A DNA stretch of 64,000 nucleotides from Eutypella sp. D-1 (Eukaryota > Ascomycota > Sordariomycetes > Xylariales > Diatrypaceae). Made by a program: the position numbers and the translations under genes. The DNA is taken from positions 1 through 64,000 of the forward strand of contig JAJTTP010000004.1 of NCBI GenBank assembly GCA_023313575.1. Reading direction: 5' to 3'. Below are positions 34,418 to 45,836 of this stretch, piece after piece. The notes below the pieces were generated by a model that worked only from the letters and a program-made list of their open reading frames with translations, made no database searches and had not been told where the DNA came from. How positions within the stretch are numbered: position 1 is the first letter of the stretch; each line of letters starts with the position of its first letter.

Positions 34418-36253
34418 GGGTATGAGGGTCTCATTTTCAGTCTCTCCAAAGTAATTGAACCCGAACTGATGGTGGAGCTTTCCCAGGGCTATCGCAGCTT
34501 ATTTATCCCTTATGAACCAATACAGCCAGCGACCCAACATAATCTTCACTTCATTACCTTCCCATCGTATCTCAAAGTGTGTATCTGCGCCTGTGAGCTT
34601 GATCAGAAGCATATATCCTATTCTCGTAAGATTCTACCGTCCATGATACTATATGGAGTGCTTGCATCCTCAAGCTTGAGTCTTTGCTTGAAGGGCGATA
34701 GGCTCCCCTTTACCATACCAGCACCATAAACTTTAACATACCATATTTCTGGCTGAAAATTTGTAAATGTTCACCGATATGATAGATTTACGTTAGCTCA
34801 AGTGGGTTGTCGGTACTTCCTTCGTACAATCAAAGGAAGAATGTTTGGAACGGGAGACTCCGTCCAAAACTTTGAACATGGCAAAATAGGCCCGTGTAAT
34901 CTCTAAATCCCTAGAAGCCATTGACAAACGACACGCATTTGGTAGAAACCCATTCACAGCCTCACGATATGACATCGCGTGGTCAATGGTCTCACCTGAG
35001 ATGTTAGCGCTACCAAGCAAAATGGCACAAGACGCGCCCCTTTAGTGGACACAGAAAACCATAATTGTCATGCTATTAACCTACCAACTCCACTAGTTGA
35101 CTGCCCCCCACTCCCACGTTCACAGCCAGGAAATCACCAGGTTGCATCCTGGTTCTCCCCAGGAAACACACATCATTGCATTCTATATGATACTGTAGAA
35201 TGGGCACCTGCTCAGTCCTTCTTATGCTCTTTTTGATCTTTCCTATTGCACACCTACGCGTATGCCACAGAGATAATAATTCCGAGCCCCGGCAGCAAGA
35301 ACGCAAAACCGGCAATGATAACTAAAACCCGACAGCGAGGACAGCAGCGACCGGGCTTCCTCTAAACCGTAGGGATCGAAAGATATATCAGCAATTGTCC
35401 CCTCTAAAACGCCGTGTCTAGTTGGTCATGCACCGCACGGCTACGGCCTTGGTTCCGAACTTTAGGCGTCGTGTAATTCTCTTGCCTTGGTAAATACGGA
35501 ATCTTCAACAATTAGTTCCTGCCGAGAAGCGCCGGCACGTAAGAGCAAGGGTATCATATAGGGTTTCTATAACGCTACTACATATGTACTTCCCTTTGTA
35601 GCCAGGAACTTTACTATCAACGATGCTCTGCGTATTTCATTGACTTGCGTGCAGAATCGGGCGTCGCTGCAATGACTGCCGAGGCCGTTCTGTTATAACA
35701 ATCATTTATTAAGATGAGAAAAAAAACGACTATATGTTCTTGAAGATGACGTGCGTAGCATGGTATATCCTATCAGTGCAGCCTCGAGGTAAACGTGAAT
35801 GGTGGAAAAAGTTGCCAAGAGGTGTCCAAGTGATGTATCTGAAACAGGGCAAGATCGACTACTCAACGCGGTTCTCCGCTACGGAAATGACCCTATAGTA
35901 CCCACTACGGAATGTCCCCTATGTCACGCATTAGGGAAGACACTCCGCTCTCCACCGTTCGTCGAGTGTATTATGTAGATATTCGCCAACTTTTCGGCCA
36001 GGTCAGGGGTGCAGGATCGTTTCCACATGAGCCGTCCAACCCGTGCTTTCCAGACTGCCCGGCCAATACGAGCTCTTGCCGGGTTTGCTCCCCCCTTGAC
36101 TAGATGTTTCACTAATTGGTCTTTAGCGGATTCGGGCCGCCCAGACCGCGAAACAGATGACAAGAGGTATAAGTAGTCGCGGTGCCTGTCAAGATGTCGA
36201 TCTAGAGGGTTTTTGGTCCAGTTGTCGATGTTATCGCAGACCATTCGTTCAAC
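34418..36253. other. intergenic region
   Basis: 1.8 kb with no supported gene. Minus-strand ORFs at 34793-35020 and 35924-36244 are without recognisable domains; the second overlaps the lyase promoter. Confidence 0.45.
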
Positions 36254-38080
36254 ATGTCTTTCGTTAAACTCGCCGCTTGTGCGTCCACGCTCCTTATCCC
36301 GGCCTTGGCCATCTCCGTCGACACGACGAGCAGCGCCTACACTGTCAACGCCGGCAGTGGCAATGGCTTCAAAACTACCATCAGCCGATCGAACTGCGAC
36401 ATCACTTCTCTAATTTTCCGCGGCACCGATTACCAGTTCTCTGGCACGAAGAGCCACATCGGTTCCGGTCTATCGTCCGGTGCCACCGCTGTGTCTTACA
36501 CTGAAAAGGGTAGGAATCTGCTACGCGGGAGCTCTAAAGAGTCTGGTTATTAATAGTGGTTCCTTAGATGGCAATGTTATCGTAAAGTGCGTCGCGACCG
36601 GCGGCGGCTTCGACCTAACCCATTATATGGTGTTCCAGGACAAGTCGGACAAGATCTACATGGCCACGAACACGAAGAAGCAGCCCGACGTGGGCGAAAC
36701 GCGCTTCATCTTCCGCCTCAAGGGGCTCCCGGATGCGGTTCCGTTCGGAGATGCTTCCAAGACCGCCGGCAGCACCTCGACCATCGAGGGATCCGACGTC
36801 TTCGTCGTAAATGGCCAGACTCGCAGCAAGGTCCGGTCTCTATCATCACCAGATACACTTCGACTCGAGTATTCATTGTGCTAACCCTGACACGCAGTTC
36901 TACTCTTCGGAACGCTTCATCGACGACAAGTCATACTGCGCCACGGACGCCGCGAGATCAGTCCACGCGTGCTGGCTGCGGCCGAACCACCAGGCGACGG
37001 AGAAGAGCTCAGGCGGGCCATTCTTCCGGGACATCGACCTGAACTTCGGGGGCGACTACCACTCGGTGACGTACTACATGAACTCGGGGCACGTGCAGAC
37101 GGAGGCGTACCGGCAGGGATTCCACGGACCGTACGTGTTCTCGTTCTCGCGCAGCGGGATCCCGCAGGCGAACCAGATCGACGTGGGGTTCTTCGAGAAC
37201 CTGGGGCTCGAGGGGTACATTGGCGCGTCGAAGCGCGGCACCGTCTCGGGCAAGGCGTCGGGCGTGTCTACCAAGTACCCCACCGTCGTGCACTGGTACA
37301 ACAACGACTTCCAGTTCTGGGCGTACACGGAATCGTCGCGCAACTTCAAGTCGCCGCCCATGCCCGCGGGCGAGTACACGATGGCGCTGTATCAGGACGA
37401 GCTGCTCGCGGCGACGAAGACGGTGTCGGTTAAGGCCGGCGGAAGCACGACGGTCGACATCGCCGCCGACAACAAGATCCTGACGAACACGGGCCGCAAG
37501 ACGATCTTCCAGCTGGGCGACTACGACGGCCAGCCAACGGGGTTCCTGAACGCGGACAAGCAGCTGCGGATGCACCCGTCGGACAAGCGCATGGGCGACT
37601 GGAACCCGGGCACGGTGGCGTCTACCGACGCGTCGGCGTTCCCGATGGCCATTTTCAAGTCCGTCAACAACGATCAATCGATCTCGTTTTCGCTCGACAG
37701 CGCGGTGAGCCAGGCGGCGACGCTGCGGATCGCGACGACGCTCTCGTTCGCGGGCGCGCGGCCCCAGGCTTCCGTCAACAGTTTCAAGTGCCCGACGCCC
37801 GGCGCCCCGAAGAAGATCGACAGCCGCGGCGTCACGCGCGGCGCGTACCGCGGCTACGGCGACGTCTACGAGTGCAACGTCCCCGCGGGCACCCTCGCCG
37901 CTGGCCATAACAACGTTACTATCAACGTCATTTCCGGCAGCAGCGGCACCACTTTCCTGAGCCCGAATGTGGTAAGTAGCATCACGCTTCCCCCCTGCAG
38001 GCGAGCTCCTTCGCATTAGATGGTCGACTAACTTCTGTTGTCAATTACAGGTTTTCGATGCCATTGAGCTTTTCCACTAA
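36254..38080 (+). CDS. rhamnogalacturonan endolyase, polysaccharide lyase family 4 (4 exons)
   Basis: Secreted enzyme that cleaves the rhamnose-galacturonate backbone of pectin (RG-I) by beta-elimination. Inferred exons are 36254-36509, 36568-36830, 36898-37971 and 38051-38080, coding 540 residues. The last exon adds the ending FDAIELFH, which the family ends with. A signal peptide (MSFVKLAACASTLLIPALA) leads the protein. The N-terminal beta-sandwich catalytic domain runs to about residue 270; a fibronectin III-like and a C-terminal carbohydrate-binding-like domain follow (YRGYGDVYECNVPAG near the end). Family blocks are RFIDD, GGPFFRDIDLN and YYMNSGHVQTEAYRQGFHGP. Lys173 and His238 are the likely catalytic pair by analogy with Aspergillus RG lyase (inference). 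The product would feed the nearby porter and rhamnosidase. Confidence 0.94.
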
Positions 38081-38834
38081 ACTATGCTGAAGATTTTGCC
38101 CGCCATTTAGGGCAGTTGGTGCTGAGTCTTGCAGCTAGTTGCTTGTACATTATCGTCGAGGAGATATCGCTTCCTGTCTTCCCGCGGAGCTCCATTGTAT
38201 ATAAAACATTACATAGGCGATATGATTAATACAATTCTCCTTTGGGGGATTATATAAATGCTAGTGCTTTCAGGGGTAGAAGTCCTAAGTAGCGAAACCG
38301 CAGCGATACGGCGGACTCTTCCACCATACCATGCATGACTCGACGTAGCTTATTTCAATATAAGCAGGGGATCCGCTTGTCGAAACCTTATAGTTATGAG
38401 GTCCGGGTCCGTCCCTCCAGCACGCGCCACGAAATTGGTCGTTCTGGGGGGCAGTACAGTACGAGTGCGAGAGCGAGAACGAGTCAGCACTAAGAGGCCG
38501 CGATTGGTTGTAATTGAAACATACTTTCTGTCTAAGCCTTACTGAGGCCGCCATGTTTCTGCACTAATGCATGCTACGCCAAGGGGGGGTCCAGGCAGCG
38601 TGTTATTCAAAGGTTATTCGGCAATGATAGGATAAGCCCATCTATAACCCAACCCATCTATCTGTCTCTCTTCGACTGCGTCCTGAGCTCTGGCTGATTA
38701 CTTAAATATTCTTTACTTCCAGCTTCTTCTGCTACAGACGTGCAATCAAACGTTTGCATCACCATTTTCTGAAACCAAAAAGCCAATTACTCTCCCAAAT
38801 TTCATATTCGTCGACCTTCTAACTTATCTTTGCA
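38081..38834. other. intergenic region
   Basis: An 89-residue minus-strand ORF with several Cys (38285-38554) lies here. It has no signal peptide or known pattern and is not counted as a gene. Confidence 0.4.
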
Positions 38835-39842
38835 ATGATGAGTTTCAAAGAGGAGAAGTTGAGGAATCTGGATAAGGAAACAGCCAAGGCCGAAGAGGCG
38901 GAACAACTACCATCCTACCAAGAAACCGGCGAGAGCTCAAACACCCCAGCGCCCGCGCGCGCGGAGCAGAGCGCCGCGCCAAGCGCCGCGCAGCCGGGCC
39001 AGCCCGGTGGCGCGGGGCCCTCGATCTTCAGACCGTTCGACTTCCCGGCACAGCCGCCAGCGTACACGACATCGAGTACGGCGTCGATCAAGAAATCAGC
39101 ATCAGCGCAAAAGCCGGTAGCGATCCCGCAGGAGCGGCCGGAGCCGTCGTCGGCATTCTTGCAGGCGTACGCGCCGTCGCTGCTGGGGTACGGGATCCCG
39201 GAGGACCGGTGGCGGCCGTTCGTAGAGGCGGCGTCGGCGTTCCTGCAGGCGAAGGTATCGGAGCGGGCGGTCAGCCACGCGGCGGAGGTGGGGCGCGATA
39301 TCGGCGCCGTGACGGTGGGGTTTGGGAAAGACGTGGCGGCGCACGCGAAGTCCGTGGGTCGCGAGATCAGCGACAGCGCCAAGAGGCGCGACGCCTTGGG
39401 TCTCGTGCACGGCGCGTTCGCGGGCCTCGTCGGCCTGCCCGTCGGCACGGCGATACGCGCTATCGGCGCCGCGCTGCGCCTCCCCAGTTCCACGGTCGCG
39501 GCCGTAACGAAGCGGCCGTCGACGCCACGCGAGCGCACCACCGCCTACCTCGCCGTCGCTAATCGCGACTGGCTGCACCCGCGGGGCCTGGACGCCCGAC
39601 TGCTGGACTCCAATGAGCTCGCGGACCTCGTCGGGTTCTCTGTGGAGCAGATTGTCGCCCTCGTCCAGGAAGCCCAGGAACTCGGTGCCGAGAACCCGCT
39701 CGGCGTTCTGGGAGATCTCATCGCCCAGTTGGAGTTTAAGACGCCCGCTAACTTTGACATCAACGCCCAGACCCTGTGGATTGTGCTGGTTCCGATGGAG
39801 AACAGGGCACAGGACGGAGGAAATGCTGGTCCGTCGGGCTAG
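38835..39842 (+). CDS. conserved hypothetical fungal protein
   Basis: Single-exon ORF of 335 residues with GC-rich codon use like its neighbours. Residues 1-25 are a charged helix (FKEEKLRNLDKETAKAEEAE). Residues 25-100 are disordered and Ala/Pro-rich, with an LPSYQ and a PPAY motif. Residues 100-230 contain an amphipathic and glycine-rich part (GLVHGAFAGLVGLPVGTAIR) that could associate with membranes. Residues 240-320 hold DSNELADLVGFSVEQIVALV and a C-terminal beta segment. I recognise a type of ascomycete protein but no named domain. The ATG at 38835 and the one just after it (38838) are both possible starts. Confidence 0.7.
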   Translation: MMSFKEEKLRNLDKETAKAEEAEQLPSYQETGESSNTPAPARAEQSAAPSAAQPGQPGGAGPSIFRPFDFPAQPPAYTTSSTASIKKSASAQKPVAIPQERPEPSSAFLQAYAPSLLGYGIPEDRWRPFVEAASAFLQAKVSERAVSHAAEVGRDIGAVTVGFGKDVAAHAKSVGREISDSAKRRDALGLVHGAFAGLVGLPVGTAIRAIGAALRLPSSTVAAVTKRPSTPRERTTAYLAVANRDWLHPRGLDARLLDSNELADLVGFSVEQIVALVQEAQELGAENPLGVLGDLIAQLEFKTPANFDINAQTLWIVLVPMENRAQDGGNAGPSG

Positions 39843-40778
39843 GTGAGGGGTCTTGTTGATGTATGGCTTATATTATGTACCGCATGTAATCGGGTTTTCT
39901 CGTTTCTGGGTCTCTTTGTTATTTACGGTAACTTCTGGTGTGCGGGCTTTAATGTCATATTACTACTGTATAATATAGGAAGCACTTGGATGACTATTAG
40001 ATGAGTGGTGTTTACGAGATATCATATTGCAACTGTCTAGTACTATATTGGCATCTTCTAGGATCGAAACTGGTGTGTAGAATGAGCGAGACTCCCGTCA
40101 ATCTATCTATGCATTGTACTTTTCTTTCTGCTGTGGTGCTGACCACCCCCCCCCTCTTAATTGCCTTCTTTGATTTCCACTGGACGGAGCTGATGTTATG
40201 CGCTATCATAAAGTCCAACATCTCCAATTTTGAAGTCGTGTAGAAACACAATACGGTCTAACTGTGAACAATACCACAGCTTGCAGCAACCAAAAGGATA
40301 AACCCGTGTCTATTGCAACGATATAGACACTACAGGTGGGAATAGGGTCGGACGTCAAGATAAGGCGACGTCCTTAAGTAATATTACTTGGCAGGGGAGC
40401 ATCTCGACGGAAAATACAGACCGGGCCGGGCAGGCCGGCAGGATGCGGGCCTTCGGTTTCTATATATATCAAGTAGGTATGTACAGCTGTGAAGGTGGGG
40501 CAAGACCGCCGAGGAAACGGTGCAGGGACCCACATCTCCTCCTGCAGCTAAAGAGCGGCAAGGGTTGCCCCTCCCCCTCCGTCTTCGCAGGAGGGAAAAA
40601 AAAAAGGGTACGTACCGTACCGTAAAAAAGATGAGTACACTTTAATTGGTGACTCAGTTAAAGATACTTAAAAAAGGGATTCTACTAATACCGTGTCCCC
40701 ATTGCCATTCTTTCTGCTCCTCGGCGTGTTCATACCTTTTTGTATGCCAATTGAAGTGATAGAGTCCGGAAAATCACA
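39843..40778. other. intergenic region
   Basis: 3' flank of the hypothetical gene and promoter of tryptophan synthase. No gene is supported. Confidence 0.45.
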
Positions 40779-43289
40779 ATGGAGCATTTAAAACAGACAT
40801 TCCGGCGTTGCAACGCCGAGAACAGGGTACGTTGATGATACCCCACCCCCACCATTAAAAAAAAAAAAAGAGAAGCCGTCACGATGTTGTTCTGCTCTGG
40901 TTGTGGTTATGGCCAGCCACACAGCAGGGTGGAGGGGGGGCGGACACTAGGAGGACTTCGGGAGAAAAGGCCTTGCCGGTTTACTGTTGCACGGTTGCTT
41001 TACGATCACTGTATAGACACTCCTCAGAAATTCCTATGCTGACCCATATCGTCGTATCATAGTCGGCCTTCGTCACTTATGTCACTGCTGGCTACCCCAA
41101 GCCTGAGGACACACCCGATGTCCTGGTAGGCATGCAAAAGGGTGGCGCCGGTATGTTCTGGTGCTTTCTCTGAAACATACTAGACTGAACTGACAGAAGC
41201 GCCACGCAAACAGATGTAATCGAGGTCGGAGTCCCCTTCACAGACCCCATCGCCGACGGCCCTACCATCCAGACTTCGAACACCCAGGCCCTCCTCAACG
41301 GCGTCACCATCCAGTCCACGCTCCAGATGATCCGCGATGCACGCTCGAAAGGCCTCACGTGTCCCGTGCTGCTGATGGGGTACTACAACCCACTCCTGAG
41401 CTATGGCGAGGACGCCCTGCTCCGGGATTGCAAGGACGCCGGCGTAAACGGATTCATCGTCTGCGATCTGCCGCCCGAGGAGGCGGTCTCCTTCCGGAGA
41501 CTCTGCAGCAAGGGCCAGCTATCATACGTGCCCTTAATCGCGCCCGCAACCTCCGACGCCCGCATGCGCATCCTCTGCTCGCTAGCCGACTCCTTCATCT
41601 ACGTCGTGTCGCGGCAGGGCGTGACCGGCGCCCTGGGCACCCTGAACGCGCACCTGCCCGAGCTCCTGCAGCGCGTGAAGAAGTACAGCGGCAACAAGCC
41701 CGCGGCGGTCGGCTTCGGCGTCTCCACGCGCGAGCACTTCCAGTCCGTGGCCGCCATCGCGGACGGTGTCGTAATCGGCTCGCAAATCGTGTCCACGCTC
41801 ATGAAGTCCGAGCCGGGACAGGGCGCCAAGGCCGTCGAGGAGTACTGCGCCTACGTGTGCGGGAGGACGACGGACCCGGCGCAGGAGACCACGCGCGAGG
41901 TGGGCGTCATCGAGGCGGTGAGCGGGGCGCAGGAGCCCAGCGGCGAGGACGTGACGGTCAGCGGGGTGGTCACGGACGACGACTCGGCGCTCGTCGCGCA
42001 GCTGGCCGCCATGCACAGCAAGATCCCGGACCGGTTCGGCGAGTTCGGCGGGCAGTACGTGCCGGAGTCGCTGATGGACTGCCTGACGGAGCTCGAGGAC
42101 GGGTTCAACAAGCTCAAGGATGACCCTGCCTTCTGGGACGAGTACCGGTCTTACTACCCCTACATGGGCCGGCCGGGCCACCTACACGTGGCCGAGCGTC
42201 TGACCGAGCATGCCGGCGGCGCCAAGATCTGGCTCAAGAGGGAAGACCTCAACCACACCGGGTCCCACAAGATCAATAACGCCCTGGGTCAGATCCTGCT
42301 CGCGAAGAAGCTTGGCAAGACCAAGATCATTGCCGAGACTGGCGCTGGACAGCACGGTGTCGCCACGGCTACCGTCTGCGCTAAGTTCGGCATGGCCTGC
42401 ACGGTCTACATGGGTGCTGTGAGTCATCCTGGATACTAAATCAATCCCCACTCCTACATAATGGATGACTAACAGCGTATTACAGGAGGACGTACGTCGA
42501 CAGGCGCTCAACGTATTCAGGATGCGGCTACTAGGCGCGAAGGTGATCGCAGTGGAGGCGGGTAGCAAGACGCTGCGGGACGCAGTGAACGAGGCGATGC
42601 GGGCGTGGGTAGTGGAACTAGACACAACACACTACATCATCGGGTCAGCAATCGGACCGCACCCCTTCCCGACGATCGTGCGGACATTCCAGTCAGTAAT
42701 CGGCACAGAAACCAAAGCACAGATGCTCGAGAAGCGGGGCAAGCTACCCGACGCCGTCGTCGCCTGCGTAGGCGGCGGCAGCAACGCCGTGGGGATGTTC
42801 TACCCATTCGCCGGGGACGCGAGCGTCCGCCTTCTCGGCGTCGAGGCCGGCGGCGACGGCATCGATACCGCGCGACACTCCGCCACGCTATCAGGCGGGT
42901 CCAAGGGCGTGCTGCACGGCGTGCGCACATACGTGCTACAGAACGAGCACGGACAGATCTCCGACACGCACTCAGTGTCCGCGGGGCTGGACTACCCGGG
43001 CGTAGGGCCGGAGTTGTCATCGTGGAAGGACTCCGGGCGCGCGACCTTCATCGCGGCGACCGACGCGCAGGCTTTCGAGGGTTTCCGCCTCATCAGTCAG
43101 CTCGAGGGTATCATCCCCGCGCTCGAGAGCGCGCACGGTATCTGGGGCGCCCTCGAGCTCGCGAAGACTATGCGGCCTGATCAGGATGTCGTTATTTGCC
43201 TCAGCGGCCGCGGCGACAAGGATGTTCAGAGCGTTGCGGATGAGTTGCCTAAGATCGGGCCTAAGATCGGCTGGGACCTGCGGTTCTGA
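40779..43289 (+). CDS. TRP5: bifunctional tryptophan synthase, alpha-beta fusion (4 exons)
   Basis: Makes L-tryptophan from indole-3-glycerol phosphate and serine; cytosolic and PLP-dependent. Inferred exons are 40779-40826, 41063-41150, 41214-42418 and 42486-43289, coding 714 residues. The first exon ([16 protein letters not shown]) is only 16 codons and is followed by a 236-nt intron, so it is easily missed. The alpha domain (1-~265) has [34 protein letters not shown] (catalytic Glu and Asp) and [12 protein letters not shown] linker of about 45 residues leads to the beta domain, which starts at [15 protein letters not shown]. There [10 protein letters not shown] holds the PLP lysine, with [24 protein letters not shown] (phosphate loop) and CLSGRGDKD. 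The alpha-beta order and fusion are the fungal form. Confidence 0.97.
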
Positions 43290-43805
43290 GGTCGGGCCCT
43301 GTTCCGGGGTGTAGTGCGGTGTGGGTGCGGTGTGCATTCTTAAAGAAAGGGGGGCTAAGAGGGACTGGTGTGAAGAGGTGACGGAATTTACTAAGACCGG
43401 CGGGAGAAAATTAAAAACAGGTAGAGAAAATGCCATATCCTGTACATAGCATATATCAAAAACGGATAACTGTGGCACTGCATTTATGCACATTAGGTAC
43501 GGTCACGTATACCTTTTAAGATTCTCATAGTCAGGCCAGACACTAGTCATCTACGCTTCCGGTGAATTTGGTTTGCAGAGTATGTGCCATTCGTAGAATA
43601 TCTCTTCTTTTATACAGGTACGATATGGTCGTTGCGTTGGTTTGTTGACTTCCCTACGACGCAAATCAATCAACACCCCAACTCCTCTTCTTCAAACCCT
43701 GGGGCGGTTCTCTGCTTCCACCTCCGCTTCCACCTCCGCTTCCGCCTCCGCCTCCGGCTTCTGCTCGGCCTTGGACTACCATTTGAACTAGGAGTTGTTT
43801 ATATC
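43290..43805. other. convergent intergenic region
   Basis: 3' flanks of tryptophan synthase and bL28m. It includes a short CT-rich repeat (CTTCCACCTCCG units, about 43716-43765). No gene is seen. Confidence 0.45.
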
Positions 43806-44666
43806 CTAGGGCTCAGCACCCTCGATCTTCCCGGCAGCGGCAGCCCCCTTCGAACGCTTCGCGGCAGCCTTTCTACCCTTCCGCTTCGCGGGCTTGGCGG
43901 GGGCCTCCTGGACGAGCTCGAATTCCTCGTCGCGGGCGATCATACCGTCGACCACATCGTTGACCTCGCGGGCAGTGGTCTTCTGTCCATGGGTACCAGC
44001 AATGATGATACGGTCGTCCTCCTTACCGGGAGGCACGACCTCATCGTGCTGTTTCGGGGGCAGACCGAGGGCCTCGCGCTCGCGGGCAAAGCGGGCCTGG
44101 ATAGCGGGAGTCTGGATGATTTTCCAGCGGAGGGCCCAGCCGGCAGGGCCGAGCTTCTTGATGCGCGCCGCCTTGGCGCCGAGCAGGTACTCGTCGATGC
44201 CGCCGAGGCCGTCGATAGTGCGCAGGACCTGGGAGGTGAGGCGGGTGCGGATGAAGTCGTTGAGGGCGGGCGACCACAGACGCTTGACGTGGCGGTTCGG
44301 CAGCCACGTGGTCCGCGATTTCCGCCCGTGCTCCTCCGCTACCGTGTTCCCGAACCGGATCTTCGCGCCCCCGAATAGTCCCTGGTTCGCCTGCTTGTAC
44401 GTCCGGAACGGACCGTACGGGTACTCGGGCACTTGGTCCTTCGGCACCGTCAGGTACGAGGGTTTCTGCCGCTGCGGGTGCGGCGTGCTGCTGAGGGCGC
44501 GGGTGAACTGCGTCGTTGGGGCCGCCGTTCGCGCTCGCGGCTGGGATCGCCGCTGGGATATTGTCGTGTGTGGCGTAGTGCTTGCGGCGGCTCCTAGAGA
44601 GGCGAGGCAGCGCGTGCCGGAAACGAGGCACCGTGGTGGTGCTGTGAGGGGTCGTAGAGGCGGCAT
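43806..44666 (-). CDS. MRPL24: mitochondrial large ribosomal subunit protein bL28m
   Basis: Structural protein of the mitochondrial 54S ribosomal subunit. 286 residues from the ATG at 44666; the frame is open to an ATG at 44762, but that part looks like leader sequence. An Arg/Ser/Thr-rich presequence of ~70 residues is followed by the L28 core: GGAKIRFGNTVAEEHGRKSR, TTWLPNRHVKRLWSPALN, and RLTSQVLRTIDGLGGIDEYL. The C-terminal extension is Lys/Ala-rich (KRKGRKAAAKRSKGAA). Single exon. Confidence 0.92.
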   Translation of the reverse strand: MPPLRPLTAPPRCLVSGTRCLASLGAAASTTPHTTISQRRSQPRARTAAPTTQFTRALSSTPHPQRQKPSYLTVPKDQVPEYPYGPFRTYKQANQGLFGGAKIRFGNTVAEEHGRKSRTTWLPNRHVKRLWSPALNDFIRTRLTSQVLRTIDGLGGIDEYLLGAKAARIKKLGPAGWALRWKIIQTPAIQARFAREREALGLPPKQHDEVVPPGKEDDRIIIAGTHGQKTTAREVNDVVDGMIARDEEFELVQEAPAKPAKRKGRKAAAKRSKGAAAAGKIEGAEP

Positions 44667-45803
44667 TGTGTGATGAGGTGTTGTGGCTGTGGTGATAGTG
44701 GGGAGAGCCTGGGTCGTTATACTCGTCGTATTGGCATTGGTAATAAAATTGCCGATACCCACTTCGAGGATATCTTTTCGTTATCGAGGAAACCCTTTTG
44801 CCGGCACGTAATGTTGTGATGTGACTGCCGTATAATTAATTAATGAACGTGAAGATCAATTGCTTTCCACTTGCGTTTCTTGCTTTGCACGAAATAATTC
44901 GAGCTAGTGGCCCTCATTAAACCGGTATGGGGATAAACGGGGTATGCGGGTAACATGAATTGATTATCAGGTAGGACGAGTCCCCACATATATGCGTTAT
45001 CGAAACCTTGGAAACCTTCTAAGGTTCTATCTTAGAGCTCTAGAAGGGGGTACAAATCTGTAACACAAGCAGGTACCCAGGTACTCGAAACATGGGATGT
45101 CATCATTTCCAGGGCTGTTTTTCCCCGGTTGCTCTCTCCTAATTAATCTCAATCTCTTATCATGTGACGTCGCGATCACCTCGCGCGCCCCTCTTTATGA
45201 GGTTATCCTCTTTCCATTTACAGTAAAACACCTTCGACCGATGGAAATTGATCAGTGTGATTGGGCAGCTGTGGGTAGCTTCTTGTAAATGCCTCCTCGA
45301 TGGAGTACGTAGATTGACCTCCCCCAGTCTTTCACCGCCAAAAAAATAAAAATAAAAATAAGAAAATAAGAAAACTCACTCCGCCCTCCCCTCCCCCTTA
45401 CGGATACACCGTACTTCGTGCATACACTCAAACTCAACACCCCCCATTTCACCCGCCCCAGATTCCCCTGATTTCCCTTGATTCCCCATCTTCGTACATC
45501 ACATCGGAGTCCATTCCTCCTACCCAACTTGGATACCTACTTATCCCTAACTTATCCTACTCAAAAGTACCTACCTACCTACTTAGGTATATGTAAAACG
45601 CCCCAACATTCCCGTTTCAATGTCGAAGTTCTTCACATGCGATTCTTATGCCGGCCCACCTTAGATTAAAAAATCCCGTACGTACACGCGAGATCTATAG
45701 ATGATATAGATGATAACTACCCGAACTCCGAAGAGGTCAAAATAAAGCCGGGATTTTTGTCTATACTTCAATAAAAATAATTAGAAAGAGAGAGAAGAGA
45801 CAG
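44667..45803. other. intergenic region, divergent promoters
   Basis: Promoters of bL28m (minus) and the HAUS4-like gene (plus). It contains AAAATAA repeats near 45340-45370 and CTACCTACCTA repeats near 45567-45585. No gene is supported. Confidence 0.45.

Positions 45804-45835
<32 letters not shown>
45804..45835 (+). repeat. (CAA)n repeat directly before a start codon
   Basis: About ten CAA/ACA units run without interruption up to the ATG at 45836. It is likely part of the 5' leader and free of secondary structure. Confidence 0.75.

Positions 45836-45836
<1 letters not shown>

Noticed and set aside
35924..36244. Minus-strand 106-residue ORF upstream of the lyase
   Set aside because: Overlaps the lyase promoter and has no recognisable domain.
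37009..38016. 335-residue minus-strand ORF
   Set aside because: Antisense of the PL4 lyase. Arg/Val-rich composition is that expected of the shadow of a GC-rich gene.
38285..38554. Minus-strand 89-residue Cys-containing ORF
   Set aside because: No signal peptide, no known Cys pattern and no promoter features.
40803..40818. Perfect palindrome CGGCGTTGCAACGCCG, first taken for an operator
   Set aside because: It lies inside the short first coding exon of tryptophan synthase (codons for FRRCNAE), so its symmetry is probably chance.
41359..42123. 254-residue plus-strand ORF
   Set aside because: Shifted frame of tryptophan synthase exon 3; Arg-rich shadow.
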